Shown here piece after piece: positions 46,338 through 59,200 of a stretch of 64,000 nt of DNA. The stretch spans positions 268,478 to 332,477 of the forward strand of contig NZ_SSON01000070.1 in assembly GCF_029871245.1 (NCBI RefSeq). Direction: 5' to 3'. Source of the DNA: Pseudomonas sp. BN102. GTDB taxonomy: Bacteria; Pseudomonadota; Gammaproteobacteria; Pseudomonadales; Pseudomonadaceae. The position numbers and the translations under genes are program-made. Within the stretch, counting starts at the first letter, position 1, and every line of letters begins with the position of its first letter. The notes beneath the pieces are model-generated. The model searched no databases. It worked only from the letters and a program-made list of their open reading frames with translations, and was not told the origin of the DNA.

Positions 46338-48155
46338 GTGATCGAAAAACTCCGCAACATCGCCATCATCGCCCACGTCGACCATGGCAAGACCACCCTG
46401 GTGGACAAGCTCCTGAAGCTCTCCGGCACCCTCGACCGCAAAGAAGCGGAAAGCGAGCGCGTGATGGACTCCAACGAGCAGGAAAAAGAGCGCGGCATCA
46501 CCATCCTGGCGAAGAACACCGCCATCAAGTGGAACGGCTACAACATCAACATCGTCGACACCCCCGGCCACGCCGACTTCGGTGGCGAAGTTGAGCGCGT
46601 AATGTCGATGGTGGACTCCGTTCTGCTGGTAGTGGACGCCCAGGACGGCCCCATGCCGCAGACCCGCTTCGTGACCCAGAAGGCCTTCAAGGCCGGCCTG
46701 CGTCCGATCGTCGTGGTGAACAAGATCGACCGTCCGGGCGCGCGCCCTGACTGGGTCATCGACCAGATCTTCGACCTGTTCGACAACCTCGGCGCCACCG
46801 ACGAGCAGTTGGACTTCCCGATCGTCTACGCCAGTGCCCTGAACGGCATCGCCGGTCTGGACCACGAGAAGATGGACGACAACATGGACGCCCTGTTCCA
46901 GGCCATCATCGACCACGTGCCGGTGCCGGACGTAGACGTCGACGGTCCGTTCCAGATGCAGATCTCCCAGCTGGACTACAACAGCTTCCTCGGCGTGATC
47001 GGCATCGGCCGCATCGCCCGTGGCCGCGTCAAGTCCAACACCCAGGTCGTTGCCGTGAGCGACGACGGCTCCCGCCGCAACGGCCGTATCCTCAAGATCA
47101 TGGGTCACTCCGGTCTGCAGCGCGTGGAAGTGGCTGAAGCCGAAGCCGGCGACATCGTCTGCGTCAGCGGCATGGAAGAGCTGTTCATCTCCGACACCCT
47201 GTGCGACCCGCAGAACGTCGAGGCGCGCCCGCCGCTGACCGTTGACCAGCCGACCGTGAGCATGACCTTCCAGGTCAACGACTCGCCCTTCGCCGGCAAG
47301 GAAGGCAAGTTCGTCACCAGCCGCAACATCAAGGACCGTCTGGACAAGGAACTGCTGCACAACGTTGCCCTGCGCGTCGAAGCGGGCGAGTCCGCCGAGA
47401 AGTTCAAGGTCTCCGGCCGTGGCGAGCTGCACCTCTCCGTACTGATCGAAACCATGCGCCGCGAAGGCTTCGAGATGGCCGTCGGCCGTCCGGAAGTGGT
47501 GATCATCGAGAAGGATGGCGAGAAGCAGGAGCCCTACGAGAACGTCACCATCGACATCGAAGAGCAGCACCAGGGCTCGGTGATGGAGCAGATGGGCCTG
47601 CGCAAGGGCGATCTGACCAACATGATCCCCGACGGCAAGGGCCGCGTGCGCCTGGAATACACCATCCCGGCGCGTGGCCTGATCGGCTTCCGTAACAACT
47701 TCCTGACCCTGACCTCGGGTACCGGCATCCTGACCTCGACCTTCAGCCACTATGGCCCGATCAAGGCCGGCGAAGTCAGCAACCGTCAGAACGGCGTACT
47801 GGTCTCCATGGCCACCGGCACCGCGCTGACCTACTCGCTGGAAACCCTCCAGAGCCGTGGCAAGCTGTTCCTCGGCCCAGGCGACGAGATCTACGAAGGC
47901 CAACTGGCCGGCATCAACAGCCGTGACAACGACCTGGTGATCAACCCCACCAAGGGCAAGAAGCTCGACAACATGCGCGCCTCCGGCAAGGATGAAGTCA
48001 TCGCCCTGGTTCCGCCGATCCGCTTCACCCTGGAGCAGGCGCTGGAATTCATCGCCGACGACGAACTGGTGGAAGTGACGCCGAAGTCCATCCGCCTGCG
48101 CAAGAAGATGCTGAACGAGAACGACCGCAAGCGCTACGAGCGCACCAAGGTGTAA
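46338..48155 (+). CDS. typA: Ribosome-associated GTPase TypA/BipA
   Basis: A 605-aa translational GTPase. G1 AHVDHGKTT, switch ERGITILA, G3 DTPGHADF, G4 [10 protein letters not shown]5 in YASALNG; then domain II, EF-G domain III- and V-like parts, and the BipA-specific C-terminal domain (TRSLE-like, [27 protein letters not shown]). It aids 50S assembly and adaptation to stress and low temperature. It is followed by a strong terminator. Confidence 0.96.
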   Translation: MIEKLRNIAIIAHVDHGKTTLVDKLLKLSGTLDRKEAESERVMDSNEQEKERGITILAKNTAIKWNGYNINIVDTPGHADFGGEVERVMSMVDSVLLVVDAQDGPMPQTRFVTQKAFKAGLRPIVVVNKIDRPGARPDWVIDQIFDLFDNLGATDEQLDFPIVYASALNGIAGLDHEKMDDNMDALFQAIIDHVPVPDVDVDGPFQMQISQLDYNSFLGVIGIGRIARGRVKSNTQVVAVSDDGSRRNGRILKIMGHSGLQRVEVAEAEAGDIVCVSGMEELFISDTLCDPQNVEARPPLTVDQPTVSMTFQVNDSPFAGKEGKFVTSRNIKDRLDKELLHNVALRVEAGESAEKFKVSGRGELHLSVLIETMRREGFEMAVGRPEVVIIEKDGEKQEPYENVTIDIEEQHQGSVMEQMGLRKGDLTNMIPDGKGRVRLEYTIPARGLIGFRNNFLTLTSGTGILTSTFSHYGPIKAGEVSNRQNGVLVSMATGTALTYSLETLQSRGKLFLGPGDEIYEGQLAGINSRDNDLVINPTKGKKLDNMRASGKDEVIALVPPIRFTLEQALEFIADDELVEVTPKSIRLRKKMLNENDRKRYERTKV

Positions 48156-48170
48156 CTCGGCACCGCAGTG

Positions 48171-48207
48171 AAAAAGGCCCCGCCGGAGCGATCCGGCGGG
48201 GCTTTTT
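48171..48207 (+). terminator. Terminator after typA
   Basis: Long stem AAAAAGGCCCCGCCGGA / TCCGGCGGGGCTTTTT (one bulge) ending in T5, 16 bases past the stop. Confidence 0.9.
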
Positions 48208-48482
48208 CTTTGGTCCGCTCTCCCTCCGCGGCGGGGGCGAGCGGCTTCCGGCCAACACCGGGCCACACAGGTCCGCCGTCCGTACGGTGCGCTGTGCGCA
48301 CCAGGCCTTGCTTGCGGCTCACTCGGCGTCAGGCGTCTGCTGCGTAGGGTGGCTTCAGCCCACCAGAAGCCCTTCATACACCCGATCAGGAAATTTCTAT
48401 CTGACTTTTCAGAGCGCACCGGCATACCTCCTTGCGCTCAGTTGCTTTCATTGGCGCCCGCTTTCGCACCAGGCCCAACGCA
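48208..48482. other. Leader region of the CDI operon
   Basis: A 275-base gap without a gene. It contains a perfect 7-bp hairpin GGTGCGC-TGT-GCGCACC at 48286-48302 and an imperfect GGGTGG/CCCACC repeat near 48344-48365. No consensus promoter is clear. It should contain the promoter of cdiB-cdiA-cdiI. Confidence 0.4.
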
Positions 48483-50195
48483 ATGGAACTGCCCAGTTCG
48501 CGTTCATTGAAACGCCATCTCCTCCCACTACTCATGCTTACCCTTGGTATCGCGCAATGGGCTGGCGCCGACGTCTCGCCGGGTGACCGCGAGCTGATCC
48601 GCGAACGCCAGGAACGCATCCTCGACGAACAACGCCGGCGTCTCGATGAACTGCAGCAACTGCCCGGGAAAACCACGCCGACCGAGCCTCTGGCGCCCGC
48701 CGACGGAGCCCAGTGCTTCCACATCCGCAGCATCCACCTGCAAGGTGCCGACCACATTCCCGCCCCGCGCCAGCGTGAGCTGCTGGCCCCCTTCGAGGGG
48801 CGTTGCCTGGGCAGCGCCGGCCTGAACGAACTGCTAAAGGCCATCACCGGGTTCTATATCGACAAGGGGTACGTCACCTCGCGCGCCTACCTGCCGCAAC
48901 AGGACCTGGCCGACGGCGAACTCGAGGTGATAGTGATCGAGGGGCGCCTCGAAGGGCTCGACAGCTCATCCGTGGCCAGTGACCGCGAACTGGCCATGAC
49001 CTTCCCCGGCCGCGTTGGCGACCTGCTCGACCTGCGGGAACTGGAACAACTGGTCGACCAACTCGGCCGCCTGCCATCGCGCCCGGTCCAACTGGAGCTG
49101 GTGCCCGGCGAACAGGTCGGCGGCAGCCGCGTGCGCCTCCAGGGCGAGGCCGCCAAGCCCTGGCGCGTCGGCCTCAGCCGCGACAACGACGGCCAGCGCA
49201 GCACCGGCGAGCAGCAATGGGGTCTCAGCTTCGACTGGGATAGCCCCCTGGGGCTCGCCGACCAGCTCAACATCCGTGGCGGGGGCGATGCTGTCAGCGA
49301 CCGCTGGCGCCATTCGGCCAACCAGGGCTTCTCCTACAGCCTTCCCTACGGCTGGTGGAGCCTCGGCTACAGCTACAGCCAGAGCTACTACCGCACCCGC
49401 AATGACAGCTCCGGCTTCGCCTTCGCCCTTGATGGCGAGAGTAAAAACCACCAGCTGCGCGCCGAGCGCGTGCTGCACCGCGACAGCACCGGCAAGACCG
49501 CCGCCAGCTTCGGCCTGGCCCACCTGCGAACCCGCAACTACATCGACAACAACCTGGTGGACGTCTCCAGCACCCGCCTGAGCGAAGCCCAGTTCGGCTT
49601 CAACCACGGCCGGCGCATCGGTTCGGCGTTTGCCAACCTGGACCTCGGCTGGCAGCGCGGCATTGGCGCCCTGGATGCGCAGGGCGCCGGGCACCCCCAT
49701 GGCAGCGAGCCGGTGACCCGCTACAACAAGTACAGCCTCACCCTCAGCTACCTGCAGCCGTTCCAGCTCTGGGAAGAAAGCTTCAGCTTCGACAGCCTCG
49801 CCTACGGCCAGCGCAGCGAGGACGTGCTGTTCAGTCCACAGCGCATCAGCCTGGGCGGCCTCAGCTCGGTGCGCGGCTTCAAGGACCAGACCCTATCCGG
49901 CGACACCGGCGGTTACTGGCGCAACCAGCTGCGCTGGCGCCGTGCGGTCACCTGGGAGCCGCTGCGGCCCTGGCTGCAGGAGTACGGCGCGGCGCTGGCC
50001 TACGACCTCGGTGTGATCCACGGCAATGCCCATAACCCTGGCCAGAGTGGCCGCCTGAGCAGCCACGCGCTGGAACTCAGCGCCGGTGGCCAGCACTTAG
50101 CCGCCGCACTCACCTTCGCCCATTCGCTGGAGCGGCCGGACGCCATCGAGCGCCGGGAGCGCCCCGTTTACTTCCGCTTCGACCTCTTCTTCTGA
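48483..50195 (+). CDS. cdiB: CdiB/TpsB outer-membrane transporter of two-partner secretion
   Basis: About 570 aa from the ATG at 48483, with a signal peptide (MELPSSRSLKRHLLPLLMLT, cleavage near GADV). An N-terminal plug helix and POTRA domains (about 65-210: FHIRSIHLQGADHIP; GFYIDKGYVTSRAYLPQQDL) precede the 16-strand barrel. The conserved barrel-loop motif LSSVRGFKDQ and a terminal beta-strand ending FDLFF are present. It secretes the CdiA protein encoded 26 bases downstream. The frame has an earlier ATG at 48432, but it would disrupt the signal peptide. Confidence 0.93.
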   Translation: MELPSSRSLKRHLLPLLMLTLGIAQWAGADVSPGDRELIRERQERILDEQRRRLDELQQLPGKTTPTEPLAPADGAQCFHIRSIHLQGADHIPAPRQRELLAPFEGRCLGSAGLNELLKAITGFYIDKGYVTSRAYLPQQDLADGELEVIVIEGRLEGLDSSSVASDRELAMTFPGRVGDLLDLRELEQLVDQLGRLPSRPVQLELVPGEQVGGSRVRLQGEAAKPWRVGLSRDNDGQRSTGEQQWGLSFDWDSPLGLADQLNIRGGGDAVSDRWRHSANQGFSYSLPYGWWSLGYSYSQSYYRTRNDSSGFAFALDGESKNHQLRAERVLHRDSTGKTAASFGLAHLRTRNYIDNNLVDVSSTRLSEAQFGFNHGRRIGSAFANLDLGWQRGIGALDAQGAGHPHGSEPVTRYNKYSLTLSYLQPFQLWEESFSFDSLAYGQRSEDVLFSPQRISLGGLSSVRGFKDQTLSGDTGGYWRNQLRWRRAVTWEPLRPWLQEYGAALAYDLGVIHGNAHNPGQSGRLSSHALELSAGGQHLAAALTFAHSLERPDAIERRERPVYFRFDLFF

Positions 50196-50221
50196 GTCGG
50201 CCAGAACAGGAGTCCCAGAGC

Positions 50222-53200
50222 ATGGATACCCGCAGCCCCTTCTTCCAGAACATCGCCCTGGTCCTGATCGGCATCCTCTTCCTCGACCCGATCGTCGCCA
50301 CCGCCGCGCAGCTGGCGGTGGATCAGGCGGCTGGCGGCAATACCCAACTGGGCCAGGCGGGCAACGGCGTGCCGGTGGTCAACATCGCCACCCCCAACGG
50401 CAGCGGCCTGTCGCACAACAAGTTCAGCGAGTACAACGTCGGCCAGCAGGGCCTGATCCTCAACAACGCCACGTCCAAGACCCAGGCCACCCAGCTTGGT
50501 GGCCTCATCATCGGCAACCCCAACCTCAAGGGGCAGGCCGCCAGCACCATCCTCAACGAAGTCACTGGCGGCAACCGCAGTCACCTCGGTGGCTACACCG
50601 AAGTGGCGGGTCAGTCGGCGCGGGTCATCGTCGCCAACCCGCACGGCCTCACCTGCAACGGCTGCGGCTTCATCAACATCCCGCGCGCCTCCATGACCAC
50701 CGGCAAACCGATCATCGAGTCCGGCCGCCTTGAGCGCTTCCAGGTCGACGGTGGTGACATCGCCATCGAGGGTGCCGGCCTCAATGCCGGCAACGTCGAG
50801 CAGTTCGACCTGATCACCCGCAGCGCCAAGCTCAACGCCGAGCTGCACGCCCAGCAATTGAACGTCATCGCCGGGCGCAATGATGTGCAGGCCGACAGCC
50901 TGGCCGCCACGCCGCGCGCGGGTGGCGAGGCCGATAAGCCTCAACTGGCCATCGACAGCTCCGTCCTGGGTGGCATGTACGCCGGCGCCATCCGCCTGGT
51001 GGGTACCGAGGCCGGAGTCGGCGTGAAGCTGGCCGGCAACATGGCCGCCAGCGCCGGCGATATCCAGATCGATGCCAACGGCCAGCTCACCCTGGCCCAG
51101 ACCGCTGCCAGCGGCGACCTGCGGGTCAACGCGCAAAGTGCCGAGCTGACCGGCAAGGCCTACGCCGGCGGCAACGCCAGCGTGCAAACCCGTGGCGCCC
51201 TGACCAACCATCAGAGCCTCGCCACGGGCGGTGCCCTGCAACTCTCCAGCGGCGGTCAACTGACCAACGCCGGCATCGTCGAAGCCGGCGTCAACCCGGA
51301 CCACAGCCGCAACCCCCACGGCGATATTCAAGTCACCGCCCGCGACCTGCGCAACAGCGGCAGTCTGGTCGCCAGCCGCAACCTGCAGGCCACTGCCAGC
51401 GGCACTCTCGACAACCGCGGCGGCACCCTCAGCGCCCAGGGTCAGGCCAAGGTCAGCGCTGACAAGCTGGACAACAGTCAGAAGGGCCGCGTGCTCGCCA
51501 AGGGCAGCGTGGACTTGGCTGCCGGCCAGTTGCAGAACGGCCAGGGCGGTGTGGTGACCAGCAACAGCAACCTCGATGCCCGCGTGGGACACCTGGATAA
51601 CCGCGGCGGCGAAGTGTCCAGTCAGCAGATCGCCACCCTCACGGTGGACAGCCTCGACAACCGGGGAGGCCGTATCATCGGCGAACAGGCGCTCGACCTA
51701 GCGGCCAGCGGCTCCGTGAATAACCAGGGCGGCACGCTCGGTGCTAACCAGCAGGTGAAGATCAAGGCCGGCACGCTGGATAACAGCCAGCAGGGCCGCA
51801 TCAGCAGCCAGGGCGGCCTGGACTTGAAGGTGGCAGGCACCCTGCACAACCAGGCCGGTGGCCAGATCGGTGCACGCGGCAATGCCTCAGTCAGCACCGG
51901 CGCCCTGGATAACAGCCAGAGCGGTCAGCTGACCAGCAACCAGAAGCTGCAGCTCGACGCCGGTCAGGTGGAAAACCGCACGGGCGGCCGCATCGCCAGC
52001 AATGGCGCACTGAACGCCAACGTCACCGGCCTGGACCAGCGCGACGGTGGCCAGCTGTACAGTGGCAGCGACCTCAGTCTCGACCTCAACCATGGCCAGT
52101 TGGATAACAGCGGCGGCCTGATCAACGCCCCCGGCCAGTTGCTGCTGAGAAACCTTGCCGGTGTCGCCAACCGGGGCGGTGAAATCTCCAGCCAAAAGGG
52201 CTTCATACTGGCAGCGGAGAGCCTCGATAATACAGGCGGCAAGCTCCTCAGCAACCAAGCCCTGACACTGCGCATCGATCGCGCCCTCGACAACCTCAAG
52301 GGCCTGATCTCCGCCGCCGGTGTGGATGCACGCGCCGGCGCCCTGAACAACGGCCAGGGCCTGCTGACCAGTAGCGGCGACCTGCAACTGGGCGTCGCCG
52401 GAGCGCTCATCAACCTGGGCGGCGAACTCTCCAGCAGCGGCGCGACGCGCATCGATGCCGCCAGCCTGGACAACCGGGCCGGTGACATCCTCGGTGATAC
52501 CGGGCTGGCCGTGGACGTCGCAGGCGCCGTGGCCAACCAGGGCGGCACCCTCGGCACGGGCGGGGCGCTCGAACTCAGTGCCGGCAGCCTGGACAACAGC
52601 CAGCAAGGCAGCCTGGTCAGTGATGGCAGCCTCACCCTTCGCGTCAGCGACCGGCTGGACAACCAGGCCCAAGGCACCATCGCCGCCAAGGGTGATATCG
52701 ACGTCCGGGTCGGCAGCCTGGACAACCGGGGTGGCCGAGTCTCCGGCCAGCGCTCGGTGGCCGTGAGCGGCCAGCAGATCGATAACCGCGCAGGCGCCAT
52801 CCAGTCCGCAGCCGGCCTGAGCCTGGATACCCAAGCGCTCGACAACAGCCGGCAAGGCCTGGTCAGCAGCAAGGGCGGCATGGACCTCGACCTCGACCAG
52901 TTGGACAACCAGGCCGGCCTGATCAGCGCTGCCGGCCCGCTGGCGCTCAAGGCCCGCGGCGTACAGAACGCCCAAGGCCGTATCGCCAGCCAAAACAACC
53001 TCAGTGCCAAGGTCGGCAACCTCAACCAGCAAGGCGGTGAACTGGTGGCCCTGGGCAAGCTCGGCGTCACGGCGGACACCCTGGACAACCGCCGGGGCGG
53101 CCTGGTGGGCGCTACCGACGCACTGGATCTCAAGGTGGGTGAGCTGGACAACCGCGGCGGGGAAATCTCCAGCCAGGCTGGCATCACCCTCGCCGGCCAG

Positions 53201-56200
53201 GGCCTGGACAACAGCGACGGTGGCAAGATCCTCGCCGGCGAGGCCTTCCGGCTCACCGTCGAGCGCATCCTCAACCACGCCAAGGGCCTGATCTTCGGCC
53301 ACGGTGGAAGCCGCATCGACGCCAACCACCTGGACAACAGCGGCGGCACTCTCGCCAGCCAGCAAGCGCTGGCCATTGCCCTCAGCGATCGCTCGGCCCA
53401 TGACCCGCGCCTGGACGGTGCGCTGACCAACCAGCAAGGGCTGATCAGCAGTGAAGGCACGCTGACCGTCGACGTGAGCCAGCTCGGCAACCAGGCCGGC
53501 ACACTCTCCAGTGCCGGCGACCTCAAGGTCAGCAGCACCGGCCTGCTGGATAACCGGGCCGGCGCCATCGTCACCGATGCGGCCCTCGTCCTCACCAGCA
53601 ACCGCCTCGACAACAGCCTGCAAGGCCGGCTAAGCGCCAAGGGCAATGCCCAGGTCAGTACGAGTGTCCTGGACAACAGCCAGGGCGGCAGCCTGACCAG
53701 CGCGGGCGACCTCGAACTCAAGGCCGAGCGAGTGAGCAACAGCGGCAAGGGCCGCATTGCCAGCGGTGGCGACCTCAATGCCGTAGTCGCTAGCCTGAAC
53801 CAGCAGGACGGCGGTGAGCTGTTCAGCAAGGCAAGCCTCAGCCTCGACCTGCAGCAGGGTCTGCTGGACAACAGCAACGGCGGCCTGATCAACGCTCCGG
53901 GCCAACTGCTGCTGAAAAACCTCGGCATGGTCTTCAACCAGGGCGGTGAAATCTCCAGCCAGCAGGGCTTCACCCTGGTGGCGCATCAACTCGACAACAA
54001 CGGCGGCAAGCTGCTCAGCAACCAGCCGCTGGTCCTGCGCATCGCCCAAGCCCTGGACAACGTCAAGGGCAGCATCTCCGCCGCCCGGCTCCAACTCGAC
54101 GCCGGCCACCTGGACAACAGTGGCGGTCGGGTCAGCAGCACCGGCAACTTCGACCTGAAGGTCGCCGGCCTGTTGAACAACCAGGACGGCGAGCTGGTCG
54201 CCCTGGAGCGCCTCGACCTCGAAGCCGCCAGCCTGGACAACCGTCAGAACGGCCTGGTGGGTGCGGTGAAAGGCCTCAGCCTCGCCGTGGACGACCTCGA
54301 CAACCGAGACGGCGAGATTTCCAGCCGGGCCGGCGCGACCCTCAGCGGCCAGCGCCTCGACAACAGCGGCGGCAAGCTACTGGCCGACGGCAGCCTGGCC
54401 TTGGCCATCGATCAGGTGATCAACCAGGCCAAAGGCCTGGTCTCCGGTAAGGCCGGCCTTAGCCTGACCGGTGCCCAGTTGACCAACGACGGCGGCACCT
54501 TGAGCAGCCTGCAAGGCGTCACGCTGAACCTGAGCGAGCGCTTCTCCAACCAGTGGGGCCTGGTGAACAGCGAAGGTGCCCTGGGCATCCAGGCCGGCAC
54601 CCTCGACAACAGCCACGGCGTGCTCTCCAGCGCCGGCCCGCTGAGCCTGGAAAGCCTCGGCGCCTTGACGAACCAGGGCGGCCAGGTGGTGACCGACGGT
54701 AGTCTCGACCTGCGCAGCGCCAGCCTCGACAACCGCCAGGGCCTGTTCTCAGCCCAGGGCACCATGGAGGTACAGACCGGCACCTTGGACAACCGCCAGG
54801 GCGGCCGACTGATCGGTGGAGACACCTTCAGCCTGATTGCGGGCGAGGTGGACAACAGCGCCCAGGGCCGGATCGGCAGCGCCAAGGCCCTCGACGCCCG
54901 CGTGACCGGCCTCGACCAGCACGACGGCGGCCAGTTGTTCAGCCAAGCCGACCTCAGCCTTGACCTGCAAGGCGGCGACCTCGACAACGGCAACGGCGGG
55001 CTGATCAACGCGCCCGGCCAGTTGCTGCTGAACAACCTCGGCCACGTCGCCAACCAGGGCGGGGAAATCTCCAGCCAGCAGGCGTTCACCCTGGCGGCCC
55101 GCAGCCTGGACAACAGCCGCGGCAAACTGCTTAGCGCCCAGGCGCTGACTCTGCGCATCGAGCAGGCGCTGAGCAACCTCAAGGGCCTGATTGCCGGCGC
55201 CAGCCTCGACGCCCGCGCCACTCGCCTGGATAACGGCGGCGGCACTCTCAGCAGCCGAGGTGACCTCGACCTCCGGGCGCAGGCGCTGCTCAACGGCCAG
55301 CAAGGCCTGATCAACGCCGCCCAGGCGCTACGCCTGACCGCCAGCAACCTCGACAACCGGGGCGGCAGCGTGCTGGCGGGCACATCGCTCGACGTCACCG
55401 CTGACAGCCTCGACAACAGCGACCAGGGCCTGATCAACAGCCAGGGCCGCCTGACGCTGGCCAGCACCCAACAGCTCACCAACAACGGAGGCGAAATCTC
55501 CGCCAAGGGAGAGCTCGCCCTCAGCACCGGCCAGTTCACCCAGCGCCAGGGCCGCCTCATCGGCGAATCGGGCCTGACCCTTGACCTCAAGGGCGGCGAC
55601 CTGGACAACCAGGGCGGCCTGATCCTCGCCCGGGGGCCGCTGCGCCTCGAGCACCTGCGCGATCTGACCAACCAGGGCGGCGAAATCAGCAGCGTCCAGG
55701 GCTTCGCCCTCAACCTGCGCCACCTCGACAATCGTGGCGGCAAGCTGATCAGCAACGACCAGCTCGGTCTCACAGTCGCCACGGCTAACAACCAGGGCGG
55801 CCTGCTCTCCGGCTGGCAGGGGCTGCAGTTGACCGGCCAGAGCCTGGACAACAGCGCGCGCGGCACCCTCTCCAGCCGCAGCGGCGATGTCACCGTCAAG
55901 CTGCAAGGCGCGCTGCAGAACAGCGGCGAAGGCGCCCTGGTCAGCCAGGGCAAGCTCGATGTGCAGGCGGCCAGCCTGGACAACCACGACAAGGGCATTC
56001 TCTCCAGCGGCGGGGCGCAGAAACTGGCGGTCACCGGCCTGCTGGACAACCGCAATGGCGGGCTGGTCGACAGTGCAAGCGACCTCGACCTGAGCGCCGC
56101 GACCCTTGCCAACGCCGGCGGCCGTCTCGCCGCCGAAGGCAACCTCAACCTCACCGCCACCGCCACCGACCTCGACAACAGCGCCGGCAGCATCGCCACC

Positions 56201-59200
56201 AACGGCAGCGCCACGCTCAGCCTGCTCGGCGTCCTGACCAACACCGGCGGTACCCTGGCCAGCCGGGGGCCGCTGACGCTGCAACGCGCCGCCCAGGTGA
56301 ACAACCAGGGTGGCCAGATCGCCAGCCAGGGCCTGCTGACCCTGCTGACGGGCGGCCTGGACAACCGTAACGGCGGCACCCTGGCCGCCAACGGCGCCCT
56401 GCTGCTGAGCGCCAGTGGCGCCGTGCAGAACAGCGGCGATGGCCTCATCTACAGCCGCGACGCCGCTGTCACCCTAAGCGCCGCGAGCCTCGATAACGAC
56501 GGCGGCACCCTGCAAAGCCAGGGCGACCTCAAGCTCACTGCCACTGGCGCCGTCAGCAACCTCGGGGGCCAGCTCATCAGCCGGGCGGGCAATGTCGACC
56601 TCAGCGGCAACACCCTCGACAACCGCGGCGGCACCCTCGCCAGCCTGCAAGGCTGGGTCAAGGCACGCCTTGACGGCTGGCTCAACAACGGCACGCTCTC
56701 AGGCAAGGGCGGCATCCTCCAAGCGCAATCGCTGGACCTCGCCGCCGCCAGCCTCGACAACCGTGGCGGGCATGTCTCGGCCCTCTCCGGCGCCGCTCTG
56801 CTCAATGTCGGGCACGTCGACAACGGTCAGGGCGGGCTGTTTGCCAAACAGGCGCTCAAGGTCACCGGCACCAGCCTCGCCAATGGCGGGCAGATCGCGG
56901 GTGGGCGCGTTGACTTCAGCCTAGCCGGCGCACTGGACAACCAGAACGGCCTGATCGAAAGCGCAAGCACCCTGGCGCTTGCCGCCGCCACGCTGGATAA
57001 CCGCAGCGGCCAACTGCGCGCCCTCGGCACCAGCGGGCGTACCGAGTTGAACGTGCAAGGCCTGTTCGACAACCGCGGCGGCGTGCTGGAAAGCGCCAAC
57101 ACTGAATTCGGCCTGGTCGCGGCGAGCTTCCTCAATACCAGCGGCAAAGTGCTCCACGTCGGCAGCGGCGCCTTCGATGTGGCCATGGCTCACGTCACCA
57201 ATGCCGGCGGCAGCCTGGTCACCCGTGGCGCCCTGACTCTCACCGCTGACAGTTGGACCAACAGCAGCGTGCTGCAGGCCGGCTCGCTCACCGTCAACGT
57301 CGGCCAGTTCACCCAGACCGCCAGCGGCCAGCTCCTGGCCAGCAACGCCTTCACCGGTCGCGGCGGTAACTGGGCCAACGACGGCCTGATCGCCAGTGAT
57401 GGCGTCTTCAGCCTCAACCTCAGCGGCACTTACAGCGGCAACGGCCGCCTCAGCAGCCTTGGCGACCTGGGCCTCACCGCCAACCAGCTGCTCCTGCCTA
57501 CGGCCGGCCGCATTACTGGAGGCGGAACCACCACGCTCAACATCGACGGGCCACTCACCAACCATGGCCGCATCACCTCCGCCAGCGACCTCACAGTCAA
57601 TTCCGGAGCCTTGAGCAACTTCGGCACCCTCGGCAGCGCCAGCCAGCTCCGCCTGGTGACGCCGACCCTGCTCAACGAGAACGGCCTGATCTTCAGCGGT
57701 GCGGACATGGCCCTACGCGTGGGCAGCTTCACCAACCGCTATGCGGATGTGTACAGCCTGGGTGCGCTGGATCTCGCCGCCAACGATGCGGGGACGCGCA
57801 GTGCGGCGCTGGAAAACATTTCCGCCACGCTGGAAAGTGCTGGGGACATGCACCTGGCGGCGGCGTCAATTGTCAACCGCAAGGATTTCTTCAGCGTCTC
57901 GGAACAACTGCAGTCGGGCACCATCAAGTTCCAGTGCATCGGCTGCTACAACAACAAATACTCGTCGGCGTACTACTACGTCGATGAACGGATAGAACGC
58001 ACGGTCACCGCCGACTCCGCCGCCTCTGTCATCACCAGTGGCGGCAACCTCGGCGTTATCAGCGAGAGCTTCCACAATCAGCACAGCCTGGTTTCAGCGG
58101 CAGGCGATATCAAGATCGACAGCTCCTCCTTCCTTAACGAGGGAGCTTCCACCGAAAGCGTCGTGCGCTCACGAACCTTCCTTAGCCCAAGAGAGGGCCC
58201 CGAAGTCTTCTCCGAACTCGTCCACGGAGGGTTGGCCACCTACAACAAATACAACTCCCTATATGTGCATCAATATGGGTTTAAGCAGCGACCTACCGAG
58301 AATAACGGCCAGATCTACTCCTACTACGGACCTGACAAGCAGATTACCGATCAGGCCAACCCGGATTTCAATCCCACTGCCCATTACGGCGTACCTGACC
58401 GAATCCTCGGCTACACCTTGGTCAACTCATCGGAGACCAGCACCAATAGCGGCGTAGCGGCCAACGCCATCATCCAGGCCGGCGGCAACGTCTCCATCCA
58501 GGCTTCCAGCAGCCTGGGCAACGGCGTCAGCCACAGCAATGTCGCGTATGCCGGCGGCACCAACAGGGTGTCGAACACTGCCGTAGACGCCAACACCGGC
58601 GGAACCGTGCAGATCAACTCCCAGCTGCCCCCCGACCTCGCCCAGCAACAGGTCAACCCTCTCGCGCTGCCGGGCTTCAAGCTGCCCAGTGGCGAGAACG
58701 GCCTGTTCCGCCTGAGCGGCCAGGGCGGCAGCGCCGCTGAGGCCAACACCACTGATGGTGGTCCGCAGCAGTGGACCATGGGCGGCGCCAGCATCGGTCT
58801 TGCCCAGCGCGAGCAGCAGCTCCCCAACACGCAGGCCCGCGAAGTGCAGGTCAATGGCTCCGGTCAAACCAGCACCGGTCAGCTTGGCCTGGGTGACCGG
58901 CAACTCGTCACCGGAGCCAGCGCCAGCCAGGTTCAGGTGCAGGTCGGCGGGCCAGCGGAGATGGGCAACCTGCCAGGCCGCACCCAGGTTGAGGGCAGCA
59001 TGAGCCAGGGCCCCGGCGTTGCCCCGCAACCGGGCGACAAACCAACATCGGCGGGCCATCTGACGGTCGACCGCGTCCAGGGCTTGCCCGGTAACCAGGT
59101 GCCGCCCAAGCCGCACAAGTACCTGGTCGAAACCAACCCGGAGCTGACCAGCCTCAAGCAGTTCCTCAGCTCCGACTACCTGCTCGGCCAGCTTGGCTAC

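Noticed and set aside
51400..57150. Regular repeats that might suggest a CRISPR array
   Set aside because: The repeats are coding, unequal in length and without unique spacers. They are FHA repeats in cdiA.
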